From Gammaproteobacteria bacterium (GTDB lineage Bacteria > Pseudomonadota > Gammaproteobacteria > Burkholderiales > Nitrosomonadaceae): 64,000 nt of DNA. A program made the translations under genes and the position numbers. Of the stretch, positions 36,894 to 46,005 are shown one piece after another. Numbering within the stretch: the stretch's first letter is position 1; each line of letters begins with the position of its first letter. The notes beneath the pieces are model-generated. The model had not been told where the DNA came from. It worked only from the letters and a program-made list of their open reading frames with translations, and made no database searches. The stretch spans positions 2,480,001 to 2,544,000 of the forward strand of contig CP054180.1 of assembly GCA_015709635.1 (NCBI GenBank). The letters are read 5' to 3'.

Positions 36894-38207
36894 TTAGTTG
36901 TTCAATTCTTCAATGCGCAGCCGGAACACTTTGCCGGTGACGACCGGTAATGCTTCGATGCGGCTGATAGCGGCATTGATGTTTTTCTCAACTGTCAAAT
37001 GCGTCAGCATGATGACACTGACTTGATCCGATTCGTCGCTCGCTTCTTTTTGCAGCAACGCACTGATGGAAATATTTTGTTCCGCCACAATCCGAGTAAT
37101 TTCCGCCATCACACCGGGCTTGTCGATCACTTGAATGCGCAGATAGTAAGAACTTTCTACGTCCTCCATCGGAATCACCGGCGTATCGGACAGCAAATCC
37201 GGCTGGAATGACAGCGGCGGTACGCGATGCATCGGATCGGCGGTATGCAGGCGCGTGACATCGACCAGATCGGCGATCACCGAACTGGCGGTAGGCTCTG
37301 CTCCGGCACCGGCGCCGTAATATAGTGTGGCACCGACGGCATCGCCTTTGACCACAATCGCGTTCATCACGCCTTCGACATTAGCGATCAGGCGGCGTAC
37401 CGGAATCAAAGTTGGATGCACGCGCAATTCGATACCTTTTTCGACACGCTTGGTGATACCGAGCAGTTTAATGCGATAACCCAATTCTTCGGCATAGCGG
37501 ATATCTTCTCCGGTCAGTTTGGTAATGCCCTCGGTATACACTTTGCTGAATTGCACCGGAATACCGAATGCAATCGCCGACATCAGCGTTATTTTGTGCG
37601 CCGCATCAATGCCTTCGATATCGTACGTCGGATCGGCCTCGGCATAGCCAAGCTTTTGCGCTTGCGCCAGCACCGTTTCAAACGGCAAGCCTTTATCGCG
37701 CATTTCCGACAGGATGAAATTCGATGTACCGTTGATGATGCCCGCAATCCAGGTGATACGATTGGCCGTCAACCCCTCGCGCAGCGCTTTGATAATCGGA
37801 ATACCACCGGCGACTGCCGCTTCAAAAGCAACGATCACGCCCTTGGCGCGCGCGGCGGCGAAAATTTCGGTACCATGATTGGCCAGCAATGCTTTATTCG
37901 CCGTGACGATGTGCTTGCCGTTGGCAATCGCTTCCAAGATCAATTCTTTGGCAATGGTTTGCCCGCCGATCAATTCGACGACGATGTCGATTTCCGGATT
38001 CCGGGTCACTTCGTGACCATCGGCTGTGACGATGACATCGGCATCGGCGAGGCTACGCGCTCTTTCCAGATTGGTATCGGCGATCATTTTGATAACAATT
38101 CCCCGGCCTGCGCGACGTGCGATTTCTTCTTGATTACGTTTCAAAACGGTATAGGTGCCGCCGCCGACGGTACCAACGCCCAATAAACCTATTTGTATCG
38201 GATTCAT
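36894..38207 (-). CDS. hom: Homoserine dehydrogenase
   Basis: The 437-aa monofunctional enzyme reduces aspartate semialdehyde to homoserine. The N-terminal Rossmann fold starts with GLLGVGTVGGGTY, the catalytic region contains GIINGTSNFILSEM and YAEADPTYDIEGIDAAHK, and a C-terminal ACT domain (YLRIQVIDKPGVMAEITRIV) gives threonine feedback control. No aspartokinase is fused. It lies upstream of thrC and downstream of alaA, an order common in betaproteobacteria. Confidence 0.96.
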   Translation of the reverse strand: MNPIQIGLLGVGTVGGGTYTVLKRNQEEIARRAGRGIVIKMIADTNLERARSLADADVIVTADGHEVTRNPEIDIVVELIGGQTIAKELILEAIANGKHIVTANKALLANHGTEIFAAARAKGVIVAFEAAVAGGIPIIKALREGLTANRITWIAGIINGTSNFILSEMRDKGLPFETVLAQAQKLGYAEADPTYDIEGIDAAHKITLMSAIAFGIPVQFSKVYTEGITKLTGEDIRYAEELGYRIKLLGITKRVEKGIELRVHPTLIPVRRLIANVEGVMNAIVVKGDAVGATLYYGAGAGAEPTASSVIADLVDVTRLHTADPMHRVPPLSFQPDLLSDTPVIPMEDVESSYYLRIQVIDKPGVMAEITRIVAEQNISISALLQKEASDESDQVSVIMLTHLTVEKNINAAISRIEALPVVTGKVFRLRIEELNN

Positions 38208-38356
38208 AATAGTGTGCTGTAAAAAAACTGAAAATTTGCGGTATGAGATTATAAGCGAGAAATGGAATTAGTGCCCGGCAAGCAATGCACTAAACAGTTG
38301 AAGCGAACAAGAATTAAAATGCAGAAAGTTGTATAGCCATTAGCTGGTTGTTTCTG

Positions 38357-39586
38357 CTAATTGGTGCCGTGACGTTTGCGGTAACGTTGTAGAAAATTCC
38401 CAATGCGGCCGACCGCTTCAGTCAGGTCGTCAACATTGGGCAAGAATACCACACGAAAATGATCCGGTTTCATCCAGTTAAAACCGGTGCCTTGTACCAG
38501 CAGCACTTTTTCTTCCAGCAGAAGATCAAGCACAAATTGCTGGTCGTCCTCAATCGGATAAACTTCCGGATCAAGCCGTGGAAACAAATACAACGCCGAT
38601 TGCGGTTTAAAACAGCTTACCCCGGGAATGTCCGTCAGTAATTTCCACGCGGTATCACGCTGACGCATCAATCGTCCGGTCGGCAATGTCAAATCGTAAA
38701 TACTTTGATAACCGCCTAGCGCTGTTTGGATGCCGAATTGCGATGGTACATTAGCGCATAACCGCATTGAGGCCAACATATTCAGCCCCGCGATATAATC
38801 GCGCGCATGGTTTTTCTCACCGGAGACTACCGCCCAGCCAGAGCGGAAACCGGCCGCGCGGTAATTTTTCGATAATCCATTGAATGTCACGAACAGCACA
38901 TCATCGGCCAGTGAGGCGATCGATGTGTGCGTCGCATCGTCATACAGAATTTTGTCGTAAATTTCGTCGGCGTAAATGATCAGTTGATGCTGACGGGCAA
39001 TTTCAATGATTTCCAGCAGCAATTCCTTCGGATAGAGTGCGCCGGTCGGATTGTTGGGATTGATGATGACGATGGCGCGTGTCCTGGGATTGATCTTGGC
39101 GCGTATATCGTCGAGATCAGGCAACCAGCCCGATGCTTCATCGCACACATAATGCCGCGCCATACCGCCGGACAGCACAACTGCAGCCGTCCACAACGGA
39201 TAATCCGGCATCGGTATCAATACTTCGTCGCCATTATCCAGCAACGCTTGCATCGTCAACACGACCAGTTCCGATACACCGTTGCCGATGAAAATATCAT
39301 CCAACTGAACATTCTTGATCTGCTTTTCCTGGGTGTAATGCATGATCGCTTTGCGCGCCGCGAACAACCCTTTGGAATCGCAATAACCCGAGGCATCCGA
39401 CAAGTTGCGGATCACATCTTGCAGAATTTCTTCCGGTACATCAAAACCAAACGTTGCCGGATTGCCGATGTTCAGTTTGATGATGTGATGGCCTTCCTCT
39501 TCCATTTGCTTGGCACGCTCCATCACCGGACCACGAATGTCATAACATACATTGGTTAATTTGCTGGATTTCAGAATTGGACGCAT
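38357..39586 (-). CDS. alaA: Pyridoxal-phosphate aminotransferase, AlaA type (glutamate-pyruvate)
   Basis: This 409-aa class I aminotransferase starts at the ATG at 39586. PLP-binding features: the NNPTGALYP Asn, the YADEIYDKILYD Asp/Tyr and the Schiff-base lysine in FNGLSKNYRAAGFRSGW. The N-terminal SSKLTNVCYDIRGPVMERA is characteristic of the AlaA/YfbQ group, which makes alanine from pyruvate. Placement before hom-thrC is consistent with amino-acid biosynthesis. Substrate assignment within the family is by resemblance. Confidence 0.88.
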   Translation of the reverse strand: MRPILKSSKLTNVCYDIRGPVMERAKQMEEEGHHIIKLNIGNPATFGFDVPEEILQDVIRNLSDASGYCDSKGLFAARKAIMHYTQEKQIKNVQLDDIFIGNGVSELVVLTMQALLDNGDEVLIPMPDYPLWTAAVVLSGGMARHYVCDEASGWLPDLDDIRAKINPRTRAIVIINPNNPTGALYPKELLLEIIEIARQHQLIIYADEIYDKILYDDATHTSIASLADDVLFVTFNGLSKNYRAAGFRSGWAVVSGEKNHARDYIAGLNMLASMRLCANVPSQFGIQTALGGYQSIYDLTLPTGRLMRQRDTAWKLLTDIPGVSCFKPQSALYLFPRLDPEVYPIEDDQQFVLDLLLEEKVLLVQGTGFNWMKPDHFRVVFLPNVDDLTEAVGRIGNFLQRYRKRHGTN

Positions 39587-39774
39587 GATGAGCAGTAGAA
39601 TGGTCAGGACTGAATAAAGAAAGAATCAAAGTTTTGCAATGCGATTATTCTTCAAGTTAATCAAGAAAATATTATATCGGCTATCCCCGCATTCTCTCGA
39701 ACGAAATACACGGCTTTTTTCATTTGAATTTGGTTTTATGCCTTCATCACTCATGAAGCGCAACAATAGATGAG

Positions 39775-41271
39775 TTAAGAGGCTTCGCTTTTTTTCTGTT
39801 TATTGATTGCGGGAGAGATAAACAATGCCGGTATTGGTCTTTTGGAAAACCGCCGATGCATTGGTTTCTTATCCGATTCGTTTGATTCCTCGATTAAGGC
39901 ATTGACATCGGCATACTTGGATATATAAGGCTGAGTGAATAACGGATCGTTAGCTTTATTATCCGCACGCTTGGTATTTCTGCCATTCACTTCCTTATTG
40001 AAGTGAATAACTTTTTCATTGTGTTTTACAAATGAATTATTCTTTTTATTCTGCTTGGATTGTCCGCTACGCCCGTTCTTTTGTTCTTCGACTGCCGCAT
40101 TTCTTCTAAAATCGCGAACTTGTGTTTCCTTTGATTCAAATCCACCAATTTGCTCGGTTTTGATTTTAATTCCCAATAACTTCTCTATTCCCGCCAGTAA
40201 ATCATTTTCTTCCTTACTGACCAATGAAATCGCAACCCCTTTCGCTCCTGCACGTCCGGTTCTACCGATGCGATGCACATAATCTTCCGGGTTATTGGGC
40301 AATTCAAAATTAATGACGTGGGACAATTCTTCTATATCGAGTCCGCGCGCAGCGACATCGGTTGCGACCAGTACCCGGATTTGGCCTTGCTTAAAATTAT
40401 CCAATGCCTGTGTACGTTGCAGCTGATTTCTATCGCCATGTATCGCTTCACTGGTAATTTCATGACGCTTTAAGCGTTGTGCTAAACGATCCGCGCCATG
40501 CTTGGTTCGCGTAAAAACCAGCACTTGTTGCAAATCTTCTTGCTTGATCAATTGGATGAGTAGCTCTTGTTTTCTAACGGATTCAACCGGATAAACAACG
40601 TGCGTTATTAATTCACTCACTGAATTCTGTTTCGCAACTTCGATCAATACAGGATTTTGTAATAGCTTGTTAGCTAGTTTTTTGATTTCCGGTGAAAAAG
40701 TAGCCGAGAACATGAGATTCTGCCGCTGTTCCGGAAGCAGCTGAATAATTTGCTTTATATCGGGCAAGAATCCCATATCCAGCATACGATCGGCTTCATC
40801 CAAAACAAGTATCTCGACTTTTGCCAGTGTTAGAGTCTTTTGTTGAATATGATCCAGCAGTCTTCCGGGTGTCGCGACCATAATCTCTATGCCGGAGCGA
40901 ACGATGTCGATTTGTGTATCGATATTGACTCCGCCATAAACAACGGCCGATCTAAGCGCTGAGTACTTGCCGTAGGTTTTAACGCTATCGTGCACCTGCA
41001 TGGCAAGCTCTCTCGTTGGAACTAAAATTAATGCACGGACCGGATGCTTGGCCGGTGACATACTGCTATTTGCATGAATCTCCAGCCTTTGTAACATTGG
41101 AAGGGTAAAACTTGCAGTTTTTCCGGTGCCTGTTTGAGCACCGCCCATCACATCTTTTCCTTCTAAAATTACTGGGATTGCTTGTTCTTGAATTGGAGTG
41201 GGGTTTACATATCCCTGCTCGGAGATTGCGCGCAATAAATCGGTCGATAAACCGAGTTGCTCAAATGACAT
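39775..41271 (-). CDS. rhlE: DEAD-box RNA helicase, RhlE type
   Basis: The 498-aa ATP-dependent RNA helicase has motifs in order: Q motif ([14 protein letters not shown]...TPIQEQAIP), I AQTGTGKT, Ia PTRELAMQ, Ib [20 protein letters not shown], then in the second domain [12 protein letters not shown] and [10 protein letters not shown]. The RecA core occupies residues 1-370. A basic, Asn/Lys-rich tail of about 130 residues probably contacts RNA. RhlE proteins act in ribosome assembly and RNA turnover, especially in the cold. It is transcribed alone. Confidence 0.92.
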   Translation of the reverse strand: MSFEQLGLSTDLLRAISEQGYVNPTPIQEQAIPVILEGKDVMGGAQTGTGKTASFTLPMLQRLEIHANSSMSPAKHPVRALILVPTRELAMQVHDSVKTYGKYSALRSAVVYGGVNIDTQIDIVRSGIEIMVATPGRLLDHIQQKTLTLAKVEILVLDEADRMLDMGFLPDIKQIIQLLPEQRQNLMFSATFSPEIKKLANKLLQNPVLIEVAKQNSVSELITHVVYPVESVRKQELLIQLIKQEDLQQVLVFTRTKHGADRLAQRLKRHEITSEAIHGDRNQLQRTQALDNFKQGQIRVLVATDVAARGLDIEELSHVINFELPNNPEDYVHRIGRTGRAGAKGVAISLVSKEENDLLAGIEKLLGIKIKTEQIGGFESKETQVRDFRRNAAVEEQKNGRSGQSKQNKKNNSFVKHNEKVIHFNKEVNGRNTKRADNKANDPLFTQPYISKYADVNALIEESNESDKKPMHRRFSKRPIPALFISPAINKQKKSEAS

Positions 41272-41385
41272 ATTTTTACTGCTCCTGAAAATTACCTGAT
41301 TTGTTTACTATAGACATAACTCATAATTGAAGTTTTTGATAAGAATGATCATCATATTAATGATATCGATGCTATTTCAATAAAT

Positions 41386-41424
41386 AAAAGAACCCGCACA
41401 AAGATTTCTGTGCGGGTTCTTTTT
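41386..41424 (-). terminator. Strong intrinsic terminator of the HAO cluster
   Basis: A 15-bp stem AAAAGAACCCGCACA / TGTGCGGGTTCTTTT with an 8-nt loop is followed on the minus strand by a T-rich tract. It lies about 75 nt downstream of the cycX stop. Confidence 0.9.
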
Positions 41425-41500
41425 AAATTACGCCATTAACTTTATTAAGAATTTTTTAACTCTCAAAAAAGGAATATAGAGACTTACGACCAAGAGTTAG

Positions 41501-42202
41501 TTACTCCTCATCGTCATCGTCCTCATCATCTGAGGCTTCCGAGCTCGTAGCTGAGCTGCCAGCACCGCTGCTCGCACCTTCGCCTTCATCCTCGTCCTCT
41601 TCCTCGTCTTCCCCTCCACTACCTTCATCCTCTTCCTTCACCAATACCAGCTTACCCGCCTTCAAGCTCGCATTCAGGTCGGTCTTCGGTGCTTCTTCAT
41701 GCACCAGGTTCTGATGGCAGTCTATGCATGTCGCACCTTCCGTCTTCAGCTTCTTGTGCGCTTCCTGCGCATCCGCTCCCGGCGGATTCGGGTTCTTATG
41801 GCAGTCCCGGCACGTGATGCTGTCCCATTTCTTCAGGTTCATCCGCGCATCGTGCGCCATGATCAAACGACGCTCGTTAAACTTCTCCAGCGTCGAGTAG
41901 TCATTCATCAGTTCCAGGTACAGTTCTCTCGCTCCGTCCACTGCGTGGGTATATACGGCCAGGTGGAAGTTCTTGAACCCTTGCGGTATGTGACAGTCCT
42001 TACAGCCAGGATTCACCCCCAGTGCGCCGTAGTGCGTCGATTGCTTCAGTTCCTTTTGCGTATAGGTCATCGAGTGGCAGCTGGTGCAGAATTCTTCGGT
42101 CGATAACGCCGCTTCTCCGCCAAATACGACCGCTACCAGTACGATGCCCAGCAACCCGCCTGTCAGCAGTGTGCCTATCGCTCCTTTTTGTATGCCTGTC
42201 AT
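41501..42202 (-). CDS. cycX: Tetraheme cytochrome cM552, NapC/NirT family quinone reductase
   Basis: This 233-aa membrane-anchored cytochrome c is proposed to pass electrons from c554 to ubiquinone. One N-terminal helix (residues 9-30) anchors it on the periplasmic face. Four heme sites lie at CTSCH 39-43, CKDCH 67-71, CRDCH 131-135 and CIDCH 159-163. After residue 189 the protein ends in a very acidic, Ser/Gly-rich tail; 24 of the last 44 residues are Asp or Glu. The start overlaps the cycA stop by one base (TAATG), so the two are translationally coupled. Confidence 0.94.
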   Translation of the reverse strand: MTGIQKGAIGTLLTGGLLGIVLVAVVFGGEAALSTEEFCTSCHSMTYTQKELKQSTHYGALGVNPGCKDCHIPQGFKNFHLAVYTHAVDGARELYLELMNDYSTLEKFNERRLIMAHDARMNLKKWDSITCRDCHKNPNPPGADAQEAHKKLKTEGATCIDCHQNLVHEEAPKTDLNASLKAGKLVLVKEEDEGSGGEDEEEDEDEGEGASSGAGSSATSSEASDDEDDDDEE

Positions 42203-42921
42203 TACTCTTTTCCTTTATCTTTTTTGTCCCCTGTCTTTTCCTTGGCGCTGGCTTGGAATTCGTCATGGTACTTGAATTTCGGTTCGCCTACGAAGGTGCC
42301 GTCCAGTTTGTAGTGTTCGTGCATTGCTTTGACGTCTTTGACCATTTTGTCAAAGTCAAAAGTGTATTTTGCATCGACTGCCGGGGTGAATGGGGTATAA
42401 GGGGCTTTCGCGCCTTTCCAGGGTGAGCCTTCGTAGTTCAGGTGGCATGCTGCGCAGGCTTCTTCAAATTGGAAGTCTTGCCCTTTGTCGGCAACCACTT
42501 TGCGTTGTGTGGTGGTGCCTTTGCTTTCAAATGCTTGTCCTGCTTTGCGGTGATCCCCGCGGTAGTTCTTTCCTGGGCCATGGCAGGATTCGCAGCCGAC
42601 TGCCGCCAGCGGTTTTTTCGCTGCGTCTATGGTGTAGCCGCCTTTCTTGCCGAAGCCGTCAACGTGACAGCCTACGCAGTCTTTGTCCTGGGTGTAGTCT
42701 TTTTCCGGATCCAGTTTGGCTTTAACTTTGGCTTCTTTGCGCGCACCCGGTTTTAACGATTCCATCGCTTTGGCGTGTGCGGTGCCTTTCCAGGATTTGG
42801 CTTGCGATTTGTGGCAGGAGCTGCATTTCGCGCGTCCTTCAAAGGTGTCCGCTATCGCTGCACCTGAAAAAAATGCGGCCGTCGCCAGAACAGCCAGTAT
42901 ATAGGTTATTGGGTGTTTCAT
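42202..42921 (-). CDS. cycA: Tetraheme cytochrome c554
   Basis: This periplasmic 239-aa electron acceptor of hydroxylamine oxidoreductase has a signal peptide (residues 1-24, AAIA cleavage). Four CxxCH sites lie at CSSCH 33-37, CVGCH 82-86, CESCH 110-114 and CAACH 156-160. A Lys-rich C-terminal end follows a helical segment with an EGSPWKG motif. The ATG is preceded by a strong GGAGGAG site. About 100 bp separates it from haoB, enough for a separate promoter, though none stands out. cycX follows immediately. Confidence 0.96.
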   Translation of the reverse strand: MKHPITYILAVLATAAFFSGAAIADTFEGRAKCSSCHKSQAKSWKGTAHAKAMESLKPGARKEAKVKAKLDPEKDYTQDKDCVGCHVDGFGKKGGYTIDAAKKPLAAVGCESCHGPGKNYRGDHRKAGQAFESKGTTTQRKVVADKGQDFQFEEACAACHLNYEGSPWKGAKAPYTPFTPAVDAKYTFDFDKMVKDVKAMHEHYKLDGTFVGEPKFKYHDEFQASAKEKTGDKKDKGKE

Positions 42922-43021
42922 CCTTCTCCTCCTTTATGCTTTTTTAATTCAAGTTTTTGATGGCTTCGTATTGTACGCTATCGCCGCATTGTGTAAATGG
43001 CTATTTTGCTCGCGTTTCCGC

Positions 43022-44056
43022 CTACGGTAGTTTGTAGACCCAGTAGCCGCCTTGTTGGTAAATCAGTTGCGCTACGTCCAGTTCCGTCGGGGCTTTTTTG
43101 TCGACAAACGGTAGCATTCTGGCCAGCAGGGTTTGGCTGCTTTTTTCGTCGCTCAAAAAGAATACTCTGATTTCTTCGTCCGCAACCGATTGCAGCGTGT
43201 AGGTGTTGAAGTCGTTTTCCTTCAGTTGCACTTTCATTTGGTTGATCATGCCGTGCATGTTGCCGGTCATCGGGAAGTTCTGGAACGCTACGCCGATTTT
43301 GTCCGGGTGCATGAGCCCTGCTTTGTACAGGTCGGTGACGTGGACGATGAGGTAGGTTTCCCGGTCTGAGCCTACCAGTTCCCGCAGTTGTTTGACGCCT
43401 TCTTCCGCAGGGGCGGTCAGGGCTTCGCTGAAACGCTTGAATTGTGCGCGTTCTTTTTGACTGGCTTTGCTTCCCCAGAATTGGTTTTCATACGCTTGGA
43501 TCGCTTCGCTTTGTTCCAGCCAGGGTACCGGTATCATCAGCGGTTCGTTCAGGTGGCTGGTGAAGAGTGTGTCGTTGCCGGTGAGCAGTTTGATTTGCCG
43601 CGAGGTGTCCCACCATGACAGTATCAGGGCGTCTTTCGGTGCGTGCCTTTTGATCACCGCGGCCAGTGCGCTGAGTTCCGATGGTTTGCGGTCGAAGTTG
43701 TACAGTATTTCGTTGGTGCTGTTCTTCCAGTAGATCAGTACCGGTGCTTCATCGTCCTGCCGCGCTACCATGAATTCGGCAATCGGTTTGGCTACTCCGT
43801 CCGCTTGTACTTTGTATTGACTCAGTTTCAGTTCCGGCCAGCCCGATAGGTCCATTTTGCTGAACTTCTCGCTATTGCCTTCCGCAACCAGTTGATAGTG
43901 ATAGGGGACAGGTACCGGCTTGAACCATAAATACGCAAACCAGCCCAGTAAAAGCAAACCTCCCGTCACCAGGAGGATTCCTAATGACGGGAGTAGTTTG
44001 TCTCCCGATGACCGCACTGCCTTGGCTGTGCGGTCTTCTGCGTTAGCGCTTATCAA
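43022..44056 (-). CDS. haoB: HaoB, hydroxylamine-oxidation accessory membrane protein
   Basis: The 344-aa protein is encoded directly after hao in all such clusters known to me. It has one N-terminal transmembrane helix (residues 21-45) and a periplasmic domain of about 300 residues with no heme motif (no CxxCH). The start is TTG, overlapping the hao stop (TTGA), which suggests coupled translation. Its biochemical role is unproved; assembly or modification of HAO is a common guess. Identification rests mainly on position and protein type. Confidence 0.88.
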   Translation of the reverse strand: MISANAEDRTAKAVRSSGDKLLPSLGILLVTGGLLLLGWFAYLWFKPVPVPYHYQLVAEGNSEKFSKMDLSGWPELKLSQYKVQADGVAKPIAEFMVARQDDEAPVLIYWKNSTNEILYNFDRKPSELSALAAVIKRHAPKDALILSWWDTSRQIKLLTGNDTLFTSHLNEPLMIPVPWLEQSEAIQAYENQFWGSKASQKERAQFKRFSEALTAPAEEGVKQLRELVGSDRETYLIVHVTDLYKAGLMHPDKIGVAFQNFPMTGNMHGMINQMKVQLKENDFNTYTLQSVADEEIRVFFLSDEKSSQTLLARMLPFVDKKAPTELDVAQLIYQQGGYWVYKLP

Positions 44057-45765
44057 GCTTCGCTTTGCTTACGTTTGCGCCAGCCTGCCAGTGCCAGTGT
44101 TCCGGCTAGCAGCATGCCACCGCCTAAACCGCCCAGCGAGATTTTCTCTGCTGTGCCGTCCAAGTCGAGTAGGCTGGTTTTCTTGCTTTCAAGATTTTTA
44201 ACACGTTCTTGCAGTGCAACCATTTCACGGATGCGGGTGTTTTCGTCTTGAATTTCAACGTAGGCGCGGTTGATCGGACCCCAACCTTCGGTGTAGGTCC
44301 AGCCGCCCGGGTTAACGTGCGCCAGGCCTACGTGCATTTTGGCCAGGTCGTTTTCATGCATTTCCAGCACTTTCAGTTCGATCGCTGCAGGGCTGTTGCC
44401 TTTCGACCAGAACAGTTGAGCAAAGTAGGCGTAGCCTTCTTTTTCCGGTGCAGGTGGTGCAGGACGGTTGGTTTTTTGTCCTGTCAACAGGCCTTCTTTG
44501 TACAGTTGGTGTACGATGGCGTTGGCTTCTTGGTATTTAGCCAGTCCTTCCAAAGTGCCTTTGTCCATCAGGTCGAGGTAGGAGCGGGCAAAACGTTCCG
44601 AGTGGCATTGGGTACAAGTAACCACCCATGAGTCCAGACGTTTTTCCGACCATTCGCTCTTGATGTTTTCCGCAATTCCAGGAACAAACGGGTAGTTCGC
44701 CCAACGGATTTTTCTGACCATGTTGTGGCTGTATTCGCCTTCGTATTCCATGTGGCAGCCGGCGCAGGTCGGTGCGCTTTGTTTGCCCACTGCATACGCG
44801 TCTTTCAGCGGTGCTTCCCAGTTCCATTGGTTGCCCAGCATGCCGACAATTTTGCCGTGTTTGGACATGGAGTACGCTTCCCAGTTGTTGTGGTCTACGC
44901 CGCTGTGACAGGTTGCGCAGGCTTCCGGTCTGCGGGATTCCGCTGCTGAGAATTCGTGACGGGTGTGGCATGAGTCACATTTGTTTTGGTTGGTGTGGCA
45001 CATCGAGCAGCCTTCGGCTACTTCGCGTTGCGGCATCGCCGCCCATACGGTGGTTTCCACGTTGGCTTTGTAGTCCAGTGCGTGCGATGGGCGTCCGTCC
45101 GGCCATTGGTCGTGCGGCCAGATCATCGTGTCGCGTTCCGATTCGCGTTCCGCAAATTCTGCCAAGTGACAGGTGCCGCAGACGTCCGCCGTCGGCATTC
45201 TGATGTCTTTGGTGTGGTCGGCTTTTTTCTTCGCGCCAATGTCGACGTGGCAGTCGATACAGCCAACTTCTTTCAGGTTTTCCCCTTCAGCCAGTCTGCC
45301 CATCGAGCGCAGGTTCTTTTCGATGTCTTCCAGTTTGGCTTTCTTATAAAAAGTAGGTTCGCCCGCTTTCAAATTGCGAATCTTGTCCAGGTTCGCATGG
45401 CTGCTACGCTTCCACGCTTGTACCCATACCGGTGATTCGTCGGTGTGGCATTCCACGCATTCTTTGCGGCTTGCCACTTCTTTGTTAGTGGTCGGTGATT
45501 TGTAAAATGTCGCCGGGTCCAGGTAAATCCCGTACGGTATCGGTTCCCAGTATTGCGCCAGCGTGCCCCGTCCCGCTCCTTGCGCAGGATCCTTGTAGCG
45601 CTTCACTAACGCTTCGTGCAGTTCCTTCGGCGTTACTTTCGCACGATCCAGTTTCAGTGCTTCGTATAATTCGTTCGGTACAGTCGGTATGTCAGCGTGC
45701 GCCGCTCCTATCAGCAACCCTCCCAGCATCACCGCCAATACCTTCGGCCATAGCTTGCCTTTCAT
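44053..45765 (-). CDS. haoA: Hydroxylamine oxidoreductase (octaheme, P460)
   Basis: The 570-aa periplasmic enzyme oxidises hydroxylamine, the central energy-yielding step of ammonia oxidation. A 24-residue signal peptide ends AHA. Eight CxxCH sites are present: CVECH, CIDCH, CGTCH, CSMCH, CDSCH, CATCH, CAGCH, CTQCH. After removal of the signal, the fourth site has Cys229 and Cys232, and Tyr467 lies in GGWTYTEGW. These match the positions known for the cross-linked P460 heme in the Nitrosomonas europaea enzyme. Near the C-terminus is a hydrophobic helix ([21 protein letters not shown]) before a basic tail. The ATG has AAAGGAG upstream. Confidence 0.98.
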   Translation of the reverse strand: MKGKLWPKVLAVMLGGLLIGAAHADIPTVPNELYEALKLDRAKVTPKELHEALVKRYKDPAQGAGRGTLAQYWEPIPYGIYLDPATFYKSPTTNKEVASRKECVECHTDESPVWVQAWKRSSHANLDKIRNLKAGEPTFYKKAKLEDIEKNLRSMGRLAEGENLKEVGCIDCHVDIGAKKKADHTKDIRMPTADVCGTCHLAEFAERESERDTMIWPHDQWPDGRPSHALDYKANVETTVWAAMPQREVAEGCSMCHTNQNKCDSCHTRHEFSAAESRRPEACATCHSGVDHNNWEAYSMSKHGKIVGMLGNQWNWEAPLKDAYAVGKQSAPTCAGCHMEYEGEYSHNMVRKIRWANYPFVPGIAENIKSEWSEKRLDSWVVTCTQCHSERFARSYLDLMDKGTLEGLAKYQEANAIVHQLYKEGLLTGQKTNRPAPPAPEKEGYAYFAQLFWSKGNSPAAIELKVLEMHENDLAKMHVGLAHVNPGGWTYTEGWGPINRAYVEIQDENTRIREMVALQERVKNLESKKTSLLDLDGTAEKISLGGLGGGMLLAGTLALAGWRKRKQSEA

Positions 45766-45938
45766 CTCTCTCTCCTTTGGTTTTCCATATTGCTTCCCTT
45801 ATACCTTACTTACCTATTTCTCTTCTTCTTGTTCTCGACCATCCTTGAAATATGGCAAAACTACCCCGCCATATACTACCACTACCAATACTTATCTTTT
45901 ACTTCCATAACATAACCACACTGCTAATATCCTCGCCA

Positions 45939-45967
45939 AGACTACTTAGTACTCCGACCCCTGTCAA
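45939..45967 (-). promoter_or_regulatory. Putative sigma-70 promoter of the hao operon
   Basis: On the minus strand a consensus TTGACA (-35) is followed after 17 nt by TAGTCT (-10). It lies 170-200 nt upstream of the hao ATG and just past the rpoC stop, so hao can be expressed independently of rpoBC. Confidence 0.6.
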
Positions 45968-46005
45968 GGGGAGAGATCTATGCTTGAGTGGTAGATTCTT
46001 AATCA

